Source: CAWBBA01 sp963729795 (GTDB lineage: Bacteria; Desulfobacterota; Desulfomonilia; Desulfomonilales; Desulfomonilaceae). Taken from it: a stretch of DNA of 64,000 nt. The DNA lies in assembly GCA_963729795.1 (NCBI GenBank), contig CAVSPC010000019.1, positions 1 through 64,000 on the forward strand, read 5' to 3'. The translations under genes were made by a program, and so were the position numbers. This document shows, one piece after another, positions 33,877 through 43,478 of the stretch. The notes under the pieces were generated by a model, which saw only the letters and a program-made list of their open reading frames with translations, had not been told where the DNA came from and made no database searches. Positions within the stretch are counted from its first letter, which is position 1, and every line of letters starts with the position of its first letter.

Positions 33877-34965
33877 TCATTTTTCACCATCCAGGGTCGT
33901 ACCGTTGGTCAGAAAATCCGCGATCATATAATCCGGCAGCATTTTGGTCACCAACCCTTTTTCCAAAACCGCCAAAGGCATGGAAGGATCCACGCAGTTG
34001 TTTATATCCTGAATAACCGAGACCCCACCGGCTTCTCGAATTTGAGATAACCCTTCGGCGCCGTCCCTCCCCGGACCTGTCATAATTACTCCCACTGCCC
34101 GGTGTCCCGCAATTTGAGCGCAGGATTCAAACAGTTTATCAATGGCGCCTGCACCGTTGTTGTGCGAGGCCCTCGGGCCAAAACTGAACCTCACGTTGCC
34201 ATTAACTTTAGGCTCAAGGAAAGGTCCAGAGTCACCGGAACAAAGATAGCAAGTCCCAGTTTCGACAGGTGAGGTGCCATCGGCCTTTTTTACAGGGACC
34301 GCACTGTGTGCATCGAGATAGGAGACAAAGGGGTCGAGGTAACGCGAACTGACCAGAATGACCGCGATCAAGACATCTTGGAAGTCGGCGGGAAGGCAAG
34401 GGATTATCCTGAGCAGACCATAGTATCCACCAGTTCCTGCACCAATGCCGATGAAGCGGGTGGCAGGCCCCGGAGCTAGCCGTTTTGAGTTGGAGCCTTC
34501 AGGCTGCTCCTTGGGTGAGAGCCTCATGTATCGGGACCGCCCTGTCCTAATCGAGGCCGCTCGCTTGACTTTAGCTATAATCTCAGCCTCTTGCGCCTCC
34601 AGGCTCACATATTCGCGCCTAGAAGGTTTGGCAATGACATCGATTGCGCCATATTTGAGGGCATCGAAGGTGGTCTTGGAGCCTTCTACTGTGAGAGCGC
34701 TGATCATAACCGTAGGGATCGGATGCTTCACCATGACGTGCTTGAGCGCTGTTATCCCGTTCATTACCGGCATCTCCACATCCATGGTAACAACGTCCGG
34801 ATTGAGAGTCCGAATCATCTGGAGGGCTTGTAAGCCGTCTTTGGCCCAACCTAGGACTTCGATCTTATCGTCATTCTCCAGGATGTTGGTGATCTGCCGG
34901 CCCATGAGCGCGGAATCGTCCACCACCAGGACCCTAATTTTTGTTTCACCGCGCTCCAGAGTCAT
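33877..34965 (-). CDS. REC-CheB-like protein with degenerate methylesterase site
   Basis: ATG 34965 is preferred (MTLERGETKIRVLVVDDSA); the longer frame to 35058 overlaps ParA. The receiver domain (residues about 10-130) keeps DD, the phospho-Asp in VVTMDVEMPVMNG, and the lysine in IAKPS. The CheB-type domain follows after a linker, but the nucleophile motif GASTGG reads GAGTGG, the QHM histidine region reads ILVSSRYL, and only the Asp in MTGPGRDGAEGL remains. It is probably not a working methylesterase and may act as a scaffold or output domain. It is the last gene of the chemosensory operon. Confidence 0.8.
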   Translation of the reverse strand: MTLERGETKIRVLVVDDSALMGRQITNILENDDKIEVLGWAKDGLQALQMIRTLNPDVVTMDVEMPVMNGITALKHVMVKHPIPTVMISALTVEGSKTTFDALKYGAIDVIAKPSRREYVSLEAQEAEIIAKVKRAASIRTGRSRYMRLSPKEQPEGSNSKRLAPGPATRFIGIGAGTGGYYGLLRIIPCLPADFQDVLIAVILVSSRYLDPFVSYLDAHSAVPVKKADGTSPVETGTCYLCSGDSGPFLEPKVNGNVRFSFGPRASHNNGAGAIDKLFESCAQIAGHRAVGVIMTGPGRDGAEGLSQIREAGGVSVIQDINNCVDPSMPLAVLEKGLVTKMLPDYMIADFLTNGTTLDGEK

Positions 34966-35756
34966 CCGTTCCGCCTTTGGGTCCTTTGTTTGCCGATAAC
35001 ACCTCCCTTGCCAATTGAATGTAGGCCTTGGCACCGGGAGACTGAATGTCGAAAGCAATAACAGGCGCTTGTCGATACGGAACCTCCGCCAGACGCGGGT
35101 CCCTGGGAACGATGGTCCTGAAGACGTGGTCTCTCAAGGTACTGTCGAACCTCCTGTACCACTTTCACTGTGAATCCGGCCCTCTTGTCAGCCATAGTTA
35201 ACAGAAAGCCGAAAATTGCAAGTTTGGTATTATGAAGCCTTTTGACTTCGAGCGCGGCTCTTAGGACTCGGCCCACGGTACCCATCGACGCATACTCGCA
35301 TTGGACCGGAACCAAGTACGAATCAGCCGCGATCAAGGCAGCATACGTGGGATTATCCATCCTGGGAGGACAATCTAGAAAAATGAAATCGTAGGCAGGC
35401 CTGATTCGCTCGAAAAAGCGGTCGAACATAGTGGAGTCTTTCTGCAAGACTCCGCAGTAAAAGGCCTCGTCCGAAATAGACCTTACATTGGAAGGAATGA
35501 AACTCAGATGAGGCAAACGAGGATGAGCCGGATATATTGCATCCTGGGGAGCTGTACCGTCTCGGAGGACGTCGAGCACGCCCATAGGCGCATCTTCGGG
35601 TTCCAGGCCAAAGCTCTTTGCCAATCCGCACTGAGGATCTACCCCGACCAGGAGGACTTTCCTCTTGATAGCAGAAATGCAGGCTCCCAGGTTCACGGCT
35701 GTTGAGGTTTTGCCTACCCCGCCTTTCTGACTGACAATGGCAATTATCTGGCCCAT
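34946..35756 (-). CDS. ParA-family ATPase (frameshifted near 35140)
   Basis: Begins MGQIIAIVSQKGGVGKTSTA, the deviant Walker A of ParA/MinD ATPases, with FIFLDCPPRMDNPTYAAL as Walker B. The uninterrupted frame ends at 34962 with unnatural sequence after VRQYL. The neighbouring frame supplies a natural continuation, RDHVFRTIVPRDPRLAEVPY, ending at 34946. One extra base in CTTGAGAGACC explains this. ParA proteins within che operons (ParC/PpfA type) position chemosensory clusters in the cell. It starts 17 bases after the CheA gene and overlaps the CheB-like gene by about 20 bases. Confidence 0.78.
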
Positions 35757-35772
35757 AGGCTTGGATTTCCCC

Positions 35773-38700
35773 TTAAACGTCCGGACTACTGACTAAGGAA
35801 GTTCGATACGTCTGTTGACCGAATCTGATCCCGGTCGCACCCAACTGTCTTTGGCTGGCGATGGCGTCTTCGATTACTTCCGTAACGTCCAGAACCAGTG
35901 CGATGGTACCATCGCCGAGTATTGTAGACCCTGCCATGCCTCTACTTTCACACACATGGTCGGCAAGCGGTTTGATAACCACGTCTTGTTCGCCTACAAG
36001 CTCTTCCACAAGGAAGCCGACCGTCTTTAGGCCAGAGGTGGCAAGGACAAGGAATTTCGGATGCTTGGAAGAATCGTAGTCTTTTAGGTTGAAGACCTCG
36101 TTCATCCTGAGAACCGGAATTGTCTCGTCTCTGAACTTGATCACCTCGAAACCTTCAATGGTAGATATATCGGTCGGAGCAACTTGAATGATCTCTCGCA
36201 CGGAGGTGAGCGGGACTGCAAACGTGTGTTGCCCCATTCTGATCAGCAGCGTCTGTATGATGGCAAGAGTCAGCGGAATTTTTATGGAAATACGCGTGCC
36301 CTGGTTTTCCCACGATTCAATTTCAATGTGCCCGTTGATCTTCTCCACGTCCTTTTTCACCACGTCCATGCCTACACCGCGACCGGATGTTCGCGTCACT
36401 TTCCTACTTGTGGAGAACCCTGGCAAAAACAGGTAGTTGTATATTTCTTGCGGCGGCACATTTTTTGCCTCCTGGGCTTCAAGCAGACGGTTTTCTATTG
36501 CTTTGCGAATCACCGCTTCGTGGTTTATTCCCGCCCCGTCATCTTCTACGTCGATCACGACCTGGTTGCCTTCAGAGTAGGCGTTGAGTACGATTGTTCC
36601 TTCCTCAGTCTTGCCCACCCTTTTTCTATCTTCCCGTTCTTCTATGCCGTGGTCCACCGCATTTCGGATTAAGTGAACGAGAGGGTTATAGATCTGTTCG
36701 ATCACTCTTTTATCGACCTCTGTATCTCCCCCGTGGACTTCGAGGCCCACCGACTTGCCCACTCTACGGGAAAGATCTCTGATAAGACGAGGCATCCTGT
36801 TGAAAAGCTGGCCGACTGGCAGCATGCGGAGCTTCATGACGCCTTCCTGAATGTCGTTTGCCACGCGACCCAGTGACAAGCTGGCTTCTCCCACCTTTAG
36901 GCCGAGGTCTTTGACAGACTGAATTTCTTTCTTAGTGACCTCGCGAGTGCTCAAGAGTGTTCGATGCAAGTTCCTCAGCTCCAGAGAAAGCTGCTCTACG
37001 TACGAGCGATTGACGACCAATTCTCCCACTTGGTTTAGAAGAACATCCACCTTGGTCGAGTCTACGCGCATGGTCCGGACCATGCTGCTTTCCCTGGCGT
37101 CTCGAGCAGTGGCGAGTTCTTGGAAAAACTTGGTGTCATGGCTGCGGGTAATCTCGGACGTGGTGGTCTCATCGTCAGCGGACGGAGTCTTGCCGGCGAC
37201 GGGTGCCGGCATTGACGGGGCGGACTTCACTGCTCTCAGTATCTCTTCCGTGGTAGCTTCTTGCCCAATTCCATCAGGCTGAACAGATGTGGTTTCCTGA
37301 GTAACATGTCCAACAGGTGCTCCGCTCATAATTTCGGTGGGCCGTCGGACGTCTATAAACCCTTGATCCGCCGCACTGGGACCGGGAAATCCTTCACCCG
37401 AGGCAGCGTAAGACTCCTGTTGGTCAACTTGCCGCTGAACAGGTTGCCTGACGTCAACCGGCGCAACACCGTTGAAGGCGGGTACAACATCGGAATTCAG
37501 AGCAGCTTCCAAACCGTTCAGAAAGTGCTCAAACTTCGTCATGCTTTCCTCCATGAAGGCGAGATTCACGGAAGAGAGCGAGTCCATTCTGTCTGCGCAC
37601 CAGAGCACTTTTTCGTGCCATTCGTCCAGGAAAGCCGCGAGCTTCTGATAATCCATGTAGCTTGAAGATGAGCGGATGGATTTGATCAAGTCTGCACAAG
37701 CCTCCATATCCTCACGGTCCGCGGCCCCCTGATTGATTTTGTCGCCCAGCCGACGAAGTTTGTCCGTAATTTCCCAGGCGTAGGAGAGGAAGATTTCTAT
37801 TATTTCGCGATCCGCATCTTCCCTCACTGTGTCCAGTTCCTCAAGCAAGTCCGATGCAATTGAAGACTGCGAGGGATTGGAACCGGGGGCATACGGTTCG
37901 GGCAAAATCTTCCCCTCGCCGAAGATCCCTTCAAATTCCCGAAGAAGCTCATCATCCACGTCCGCCAGCATCGAACGCCCGCCGGGCTTGCGGGAACGCG
38001 ATGGCGGCCTGGCCGGTGCAGGGGCGTCACCTACAGTCTTCAGGATGAACTCAGCGGTAGAAGGAGTTAACGCGGGGATGCTTGTCAGCGTATGCAAATC
38101 AGCCCGTGCCAACTGTTCCACTGAAGAGAAGCCAGCCTCTTCGAGGGCAGTTATTACGGGAGCCTCCAAGCCCGGAATGTGCTCAAGGGCCTGGCGAAAA
38201 GCTGACGGTTCCAGAGGTGCCTCGGAAGAAGGCTCCACTGCGGGAACTTCCCCCAGAGCTCGTGATGCCTCTTGTTCCAAGGGGAAAAGCCCTTCTGGAT
38301 ACCACGGCCGCAGATCGTGCAGGAAGGCCCGCAGATTTTCGATCTCTTCGGATGAAAGACGCTCTTGTTCCTCTGGTATAGCCGAAAGATGGGCTTCCAT
38401 GGATCGGAGGATGGCTGCGGCTTCGGGAAAATCCATGGCCCTCATGCTTTCAGTCAAATGTCTCAGTGTATCAAGTATGGATACCATTACCTCTGCTGGT
38501 TGCAAACCGTCCTCTAGGTCGTCCAAGTAAAGCGAAACATTCAGAATATGAGGTATCGTCTCTTCCAGTGACGCTCCCGAATCAGACCTCGGTGCAGCCT
38601 CGGACTCGGATACCTCGACCGATGCTTCTGCTATGATTACGCCCGGTTCCCCGTCGTTCTCTGTCAAGGCCGTTTCTTCCGCAGAACTGAGTTCCTCCTC

Positions 38701-39378
38701 GGCAGCCAAAGCGGAAATATCATTGTCAACTGCTTTTTGTTCAGCCTCATCCGTTCCCGAGTAGTCCATGACTGTTGGAGAATCTTCGTACAGGCTTTCG
38801 TCCCCGCTTCTCATCTCAGCGCCGGAAGAAGAAGTTTCTTGTTCGACAGCATTTGGCTGTTCGACCATCTCTGCCGGTTCAGCGCTGACGCCCATTTCGA
38901 GGACAGTCTCCCCCTGTGCCTCAGTTTCAGACGTTTGCACGTGGTCCCCGATGAAAGCTCCGTCGGCGAGGGGTGAAATATCAGGGGAAGCAACAGGCGA
39001 TCCTTCCAAAAAGCTGTCCAATTCCTCCATTATTCCCGAGATAGGCGTTTTCTCCTCGTGTACATCTGCAACTTCCATAATTAGAGTCAAGATCAGATCC
39101 TTCGCTCGAAACAGGAAGTCTATAATTCGAGCGTCCAATCTGATGGCTCCCCCGCGAACACGATCCAGAAGGTTCTCGACACCGTGCGTGAGGGTGCTCG
39201 AACGTTCAAGCCCTATATATTCCGCTGAGCCTTTTATGCAGTGAACCGCACGGAAGATATTATTGAGCAAGTCGGGGGACCCGCCTTCCTTTTCGACCCG
39301 CATAAGGCTGCTGTCCATCTCTTCCAATAGTTCACGAGCTTCACTGCTGTAGTCTTGAAGAATTTCGGTGTCAATCAT
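35773..39378 (-). CDS. cheA: Large CheA histidine kinase with HHH insert
   Basis: About 1201 residues; ATG 39378 has GAGAGGAAAG upstream. The N-terminal Hpt domain carries the phospho-histidine in FRAVHCIKGSAEYIGLE (about His46). A long acidic Ala/Glu/Ser-rich linker follows (residues about 140-370). Then comes a helix-hairpin-helix-like module (IPGLEAPVITALEEAGFSSV, then LTSIPALTPSTAEFILKTVG) and a second, degenerate helical bundle without a clear histidine (about 520-640). The core has a dimerisation region, the HATPase N-box HLIRNAVDHGIEER, GRGVGMDVVKKDV, and a C-terminal CheW-like domain. It phosphorylates the receivers of this operon. Confidence 0.88.
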   Translation of the reverse strand: MIDTEILQDYSSEARELLEEMDSSLMRVEKEGGSPDLLNNIFRAVHCIKGSAEYIGLERSSTLTHGVENLLDRVRGGAIRLDARIIDFLFRAKDLILTLIMEVADVHEEKTPISGIMEELDSFLEGSPVASPDISPLADGAFIGDHVQTSETEAQGETVLEMGVSAEPAEMVEQPNAVEQETSSSGAEMRSGDESLYEDSPTVMDYSGTDEAEQKAVDNDISALAAEEELSSAEETALTENDGEPGVIIAEASVEVSESEAAPRSDSGASLEETIPHILNVSLYLDDLEDGLQPAEVMVSILDTLRHLTESMRAMDFPEAAAILRSMEAHLSAIPEEQERLSSEEIENLRAFLHDLRPWYPEGLFPLEQEASRALGEVPAVEPSSEAPLEPSAFRQALEHIPGLEAPVITALEEAGFSSVEQLARADLHTLTSIPALTPSTAEFILKTVGDAPAPARPPSRSRKPGGRSMLADVDDELLREFEGIFGEGKILPEPYAPGSNPSQSSIASDLLEELDTVREDADREIIEIFLSYAWEITDKLRRLGDKINQGAADREDMEACADLIKSIRSSSSYMDYQKLAAFLDEWHEKVLWCADRMDSLSSVNLAFMEESMTKFEHFLNGLEAALNSDVVPAFNGVAPVDVRQPVQRQVDQQESYAASGEGFPGPSAADQGFIDVRRPTEIMSGAPVGHVTQETTSVQPDGIGQEATTEEILRAVKSAPSMPAPVAGKTPSADDETTTSEITRSHDTKFFQELATARDARESSMVRTMRVDSTKVDVLLNQVGELVVNRSYVEQLSLELRNLHRTLLSTREVTKKEIQSVKDLGLKVGEASLSLGRVANDIQEGVMKLRMLPVGQLFNRMPRLIRDLSRRVGKSVGLEVHGGDTEVDKRVIEQIYNPLVHLIRNAVDHGIEEREDRKRVGKTEEGTIVLNAYSEGNQVVIDVEDDGAGINHEAVIRKAIENRLLEAQEAKNVPPQEIYNYLFLPGFSTSRKVTRTSGRGVGMDVVKKDVEKINGHIEIESWENQGTRISIKIPLTLAIIQTLLIRMGQHTFAVPLTSVREIIQVAPTDISTIEGFEVIKFRDETIPVLRMNEVFNLKDYDSSKHPKFLVLATSGLKTVGFLVEELVGEQDVVIKPLADHVCESRGMAGSTILGDGTIALVLDVTEVIEDAIASQRQLGATGIRFGQQTYRTSLVSSPDV

Positions 39379-39465
39379 CTTCTTTCCTCTCGGTCGACCT
39401 CGGCTCACGAAGTGCAGCCGCAGTGCGCGGTTCCCGGTCCAGCCTGAAGGCCGGCCCGAGATCGC

Positions 39466-40200
39466 CTATCTTTTACCACCGCGGTCCTTAGCCGTGGGAA
39501 CGACTTTTCGGCCATCGAATCGTGTCTGATAGAACTCGAATTCCTTCACTACGGAACCGAGCATCTCCAGATCCCTCTTGATAACTTCAATATGTTCCCG
39601 GAGTTCCTCTGCGCCCGTCCAGTTGTTGCCCGGATCGAGCGCCTTTTCGATCCTTTCGACTGCGTACGAGGACTTACCCACCGCAGTCCCCGTCAACAGG
39701 AGGATTTCCTGGTAGTTCGCCGCCAGATCATTAATGACTTCAGCCAGTTGACCGACCTCGCCATGATCGGTCGACCGGATAATGACACTAAGATTCCCGT
39801 TTGAAAGTTCTTTCGTGACCCTGGTCAGTCTGTTAATTGGTCGGAGGATGTTTTGCACGTACAGATAAATCATGGACCCAAAGCAGACGATCATAATTCC
39901 CAGAAGCAAGGACATCCGACTCCTGAAGGAGGTAAGAAGATCCGCCTGGGTAAGTGTGGTCACTTTCGGAGCAACCGCAGCATTGCTCTGCCGAACATTT
40001 CGGACTGCTGTGATTTCATCGCCGACGTCGAGCACGAGCTTAATCTGCATGATAACCACGACCGCGGCCAGCAAGCAGAATATCAGCAAGACCTTGTGCC
40101 GGGCCAATGCGCTTAGCGAAGTCGAAAGCGGTCTCCCATCCGAAGGGGATGGATCACACGGGCTGGGAAACGGTCGTTCTCTGAAGGGTGTAGAGGCCAT
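39466..40200 (-). CDS. HAMP-domain membrane protein
   Basis: 244 residues. Two membrane helices (VLLIFCLLAAVVVIMQIKLV and LLLGIMIVCFGSMIYLYVQ) bracket a short periplasmic segment, followed by HAMP (NILRPINRLTRVTKELSNGN, then EVGQLAEVINDLAANYQEIL) and a C-terminal coiled coil. There is no methyl-accepting signalling tip and no kinase domain. It sits between cheY and cheA in the operon and may act as an accessory sensor or membrane anchor for the array. Confidence 0.75.
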   Translation of the reverse strand: MASTPFRERPFPSPCDPSPSDGRPLSTSLSALARHKVLLIFCLLAAVVVIMQIKLVLDVGDEITAVRNVRQSNAAVAPKVTTLTQADLLTSFRSRMSLLLGIMIVCFGSMIYLYVQNILRPINRLTRVTKELSNGNLSVIIRSTDHGEVGQLAEVINDLAANYQEILLLTGTAVGKSSYAVERIEKALDPGNNWTGAEELREHIEVIKRDLEMLGSVVKEFEFYQTRFDGRKVVPTAKDRGGKR

Positions 40201-40205
40201 CGCTC

Positions 40206-40571
40206 TTATTGCTTGAACTCCATTTCTCGGATCGCTTGCGCTATCGAGAGGTGGTCGGTCTTGTTTATAAACCCTTTTGCCCCCAATTTTTCAGCTTCGG
40301 CTTTGTATTTCTCATCGTTGAGAATGGTAAGAAACAGAATTTTGGCGTCCGGATAGTCGTGGAGGATTTCCTTGGCCGCTGTGATTCCGTCCTTGTCCCG
40401 CATAGTAATGTCCATGGTCACCAAATCAGGCCTTAGGGTCCTGTACAACTCAACAGCTTCATTGCCGCCTTTTGCTTCGCCGACGACAGAATGGCCCTGA
40501 GACTTCAGCTCTTCAACAATCCGTTTCCGCATAAAGCCCGAGTCATCAACCACAAGGACCCGCATGCCCAT
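40206..40571 (-). CDS. cheY: CheY-like single-domain response regulator
   Basis: About 121 residues. ATG 40571 or 40565 follows GAGGTG; the longer frame to 40598 is less likely. The receiver pattern is complete: VLVVDDSGFMRKRIVEEL, phospho-Asp in LVTMDITMRDKDG, the Thr in ILFLTIL and the Lys in FINKTDH. It is presumably phosphorylated by the CheA of the same operon. The next gene starts six bases downstream. Whether the output is a flagellar motor, pili or an enzyme cannot be told; no motility gene is in the window. Confidence 0.8.
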   Translation of the reverse strand: MGMRVLVVDDSGFMRKRIVEELKSQGHSVVGEAKGGNEAVELYRTLRPDLVTMDITMRDKDGITAAKEILHDYPDAKILFLTILNDEKYKAEAEKLGAKGFINKTDHLSIAQAIREMEFKQ

Positions 40572-40717
40572 CTCACACCTCACAACAACCAGCTTCACTC
40601 TGCTTTCGTTATATTGCCATGTTTTGGGAACTGCTCCCGACTAACTATGTCCCACTTTCCCGCTCATCCTCGCTCCTTCCGGGAGCATAGGCGCCAACTT
40701 AACCCCGCGAATATTCG

Positions 40718-40804
40718 GTCCCCCCTTTCGTAAAGGGGGGTGAGGGGGCATTTTTGGGTAACCTCTTGAAAATCCCCCTAAATCCCCCTTTAGAAAAGGA
40801 GGGC
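40718..40804. repeat. AATCCCCC/GGGGG repeat between mcp and cheY
   Basis: CCCCCCTTTCGTAAAGGGGGG forms one hairpin (from 40719) and AATCCCCCTAAATCCCCCTT followed by AGAAAAGGAGGG another. It is a copy of the family at 21537. The surrounding 414 bases (40572-40985) hold no gene. Confidence 0.6.
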
Positions 40805-40985
40805 TTTGATGGCCCTTCCCCTCCTGTACCTTTTCAGGAGGAACGAAGTTGCCTTAGTTAGCAACTGTACCTTCCGAGGAAAAGCTCATCCAGTTCCCTT
40901 TCTGCCTGGGGACCCGCCCGAAGGGAGGACGGCCTTCGCGACAATTCCCACGCGTTTTTCCGTCACCGCAGACCGACCCGGTTGA

Positions 40986-43394
40986 CTAGATCTCCCGCGT
41001 GATTCTGAATTGTTCAACCATCTCACCAAGTTCTTCAGCAACTCTGGCTAGTTCTATCGTAGTTTCCGAAGCTGCCGCGGCGCCTCTTGCGTTCGCGGTC
41101 GCAACGTCGGACATTTCAGTCATGATCTGCCGAAGGACTGCAGCACGCTCGGTCTGAAGGCCGGTGAGCTTGGAGATGTTGTCTGCACGTGCTGTAACAC
41201 CAGTCATTTCCTGCGCAACAACATTGGACGTTTCCACCTCGGTTCCGGCCTTGTCAAGAATGTTCCGGCTGAGAGCTCGAATTTCTGCCATGACGTTTGC
41301 AGCCATCTCCCTGCGCTTGGCCTGCTCATCCGTGAGGCCGAGAATATCCTGGGCCAGAGTAGTCAGTCGTCCCATAGCATTCTGGACATTGGTCGCGTCG
41401 CCGGTCTGCTGCACAGTTCCTTGAGAAATACCGCCGATGAGTCCGTTGGTTTTGGCAACGGCTTCCTGGATCTGAGCTAGAGCTTCACGGCTGGTGGACG
41501 ACAAACGCTCTCCTTCCTCAACTCTCTTGTTACTTTCTTTAATGAGATCCGCAATCTCATTGGTTGATTCGGCGGTTCTCTCTGCCAGTTTCCGGACTTC
41601 ATCGGCAACAACTGCAAAGCCTTTACCGTGTTCGCCGGCTCGGGCAGCTTCGATTGCGGCATTAAGGGCCAGGAGGTTGGTCTGCTCTGCGATTGACTGA
41701 ATAACGACCATGATGTCGTTAATCTGTTCGGAGCTGTCTGCAATTCCTCGCATACCTTGCACCACCTTCTCGACGGCAAGACCGCCTTCCCGGGCAAATC
41801 GGTCGGCAGCTTCAGATTGGCGTGCAGCTTCAGCAGCACTTTGGGCAACTTCGTCAATCGTTTTGGCCATACGGTTGACTGCTTCGGCGGTTTGTTGAGC
41901 CGCTGAGAACTGCTCTCCGGCCTTTCCGGCAACTTCTCGCGCGGTGGCGCCCATTGCCTCTACGATGTTCTCACCCTCGCGTGATTGCTGGTCCTGGTCC
42001 CCGGCGCTTTTGGCAACACCTTCGATCTCAGACGTCATGGTCTGTAGGGACTGCGAAGTCGTGGTTGCGGTACTGAGGGTGTCCTGAGCGTTACTCGAGA
42101 CCTCCTGGGCCGTTTCACCCATCGCTGCGACCCGATCGAGCACGTTACGGGCACGCTCGGCCTGGGCTGTAGCATTGACCACGATGTTCTGAGCAGCGTC
42201 GGTCACGACAGTTGAAGACTGGCGCACCCTGCCGACACCTTCCAGGACCGTGGAGAACGCTCCCTGGAGACGTTCGAGAAGGCCATTGAACGTTTCCGAC
42301 GTTGCCCCGATCTCATCCTTTGTCGTAACCGGCGATCGTAAGGTAAGGTCGAGATTCTCACCCACCTGCCCCATTACCTGGGCCATACGGGTAACAGGCC
42401 GAGAAATAGATCCAGCGACCAGGATGGCTAAAATGATGACGCCTATGAGCACCAAAACGCCCATGACAGTGTTGTTCCTGATAATCGTAGGAAGGTAACC
42501 CAAAATTTCATCCCTCTGCACTCGCACGCCGATTACCCATCCCAACCCGGGAAAGTGTTCGAACCCCTTGGTATAGACCATACCTGCTAAGTCGTAGGTA
42601 GTGTTACCAGACTTATCCGGGGGCGAAAAGTAAGCGATATTAGTCTCTCTCTTCTTGATGGCTTCGGCCAATGTGGGCAACTTGATTTGGGAAACTGTCT
42701 TCAGGTAAAGATCTCTTCTTGGATGCAGGATAGTCCGCATCTTGCTGTCCACGCCCCAGACCACACCGGTCTTGTACCCCGTGATTTTCTTCATCATGGC
42801 CTCAACCGGCGCCCACTTCAGATATGCCAGAACAACGCCCTGAACGTTTTCGCCCACCTTCACCGGTGCTGCGATACCGACGGTATAGCCATCGGAAGCT
42901 GGGTCGATCTGTTTCACAAGGGGCAACTGTTGGAAATCAACGAGTTTGAGCTTTCCGCCCTTGGCCCCTAAGAAGCCTTCATTTTTCGAAAAGTCCATCC
43001 CCACCAGCGCGGGCGCGCTCGAAGCGATGCAGTTCCCTTTCGAGTCAAGCAGAAAAATGGCCTCGTACGATCCGTAGCGTTTGACCGTCTCTCGCAGCAT
43101 CTGAGAAGCATCCTCACGGACTTCGGCCACGTCAATGGCTTCTTTGATCGACCGTAAGTCAGCCCAAACCACGACGTCATTGACTCGGTCATTCATCCAG
43201 ACGTTAATAGACTGAGCGGCAGATCCTGCAATCGTTGTCAACTGGCGGTACGCCGCATTCTGAGCTTCACGGGTGATGGTCCATATACCGATCGCCGCAG
43301 AGGCGACCATTGGGACGATAGTTATCAAGAGGAACCAGAACAGAAGTTTGGTCCTAATACTTCTGCCCAGACGTAGTTTACTGAAAATGCTCAT
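40986..43394 (-). CDS. Methyl-accepting chemotaxis protein with dCache-type sensor
   Basis: About 802 residues; ATG 43394 has GGAGGAAGG upstream. Helix 1 (LLFWFLLITIVPMVASAAIG) and helix 2 (VMGVLVLIGVIILAILVAGS) flank a roughly 280-residue periplasmic sensor of the double-Cache type (SYEAIFLLDSKGNCIASSAP, DGYTVGIAAPVKVGENVQG, FPGLGWVIGVRVQRDEIL). HAMP and a full signalling domain follow with the conserved tip IAEQTNLLALNAAIEAARAG and VVADEVRKLAERTAEST. The ligand is unknown; dCache domains often bind amino acids or other small metabolites. No C-terminal CheR-tether peptide is seen. Confidence 0.9.
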   Translation of the reverse strand: MSIFSKLRLGRSIRTKLLFWFLLITIVPMVASAAIGIWTITREAQNAAYRQLTTIAGSAAQSINVWMNDRVNDVVVWADLRSIKEAIDVAEVREDASQMLRETVKRYGSYEAIFLLDSKGNCIASSAPALVGMDFSKNEGFLGAKGGKLKLVDFQQLPLVKQIDPASDGYTVGIAAPVKVGENVQGVVLAYLKWAPVEAMMKKITGYKTGVVWGVDSKMRTILHPRRDLYLKTVSQIKLPTLAEAIKKRETNIAYFSPPDKSGNTTYDLAGMVYTKGFEHFPGLGWVIGVRVQRDEILGYLPTIIRNNTVMGVLVLIGVIILAILVAGSISRPVTRMAQVMGQVGENLDLTLRSPVTTKDEIGATSETFNGLLERLQGAFSTVLEGVGRVRQSSTVVTDAAQNIVVNATAQAERARNVLDRVAAMGETAQEVSSNAQDTLSTATTTSQSLQTMTSEIEGVAKSAGDQDQQSREGENIVEAMGATAREVAGKAGEQFSAAQQTAEAVNRMAKTIDEVAQSAAEAARQSEAADRFAREGGLAVEKVVQGMRGIADSSEQINDIMVVIQSIAEQTNLLALNAAIEAARAGEHGKGFAVVADEVRKLAERTAESTNEIADLIKESNKRVEEGERLSSTSREALAQIQEAVAKTNGLIGGISQGTVQQTGDATNVQNAMGRLTTLAQDILGLTDEQAKRREMAANVMAEIRALSRNILDKAGTEVETSNVVAQEMTGVTARADNISKLTGLQTERAAVLRQIMTEMSDVATANARGAAAASETTIELARVAEELGEMVEQFRITREI

Positions 43395-43478
43395 GGCCCT
43401 TCCTCCTGGGATTCTTGCCGTCAAAAACGTTTGAAACTCTTATCCTTGTCCGCCCTGATTCCCGCACCGCTGTGAAGC

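Noticed and set aside
37829..38530. 233-codon frame opposite cheA
   Set aside because: Serine/arginine-rich antisense shadow of the acidic linker region of CheA.
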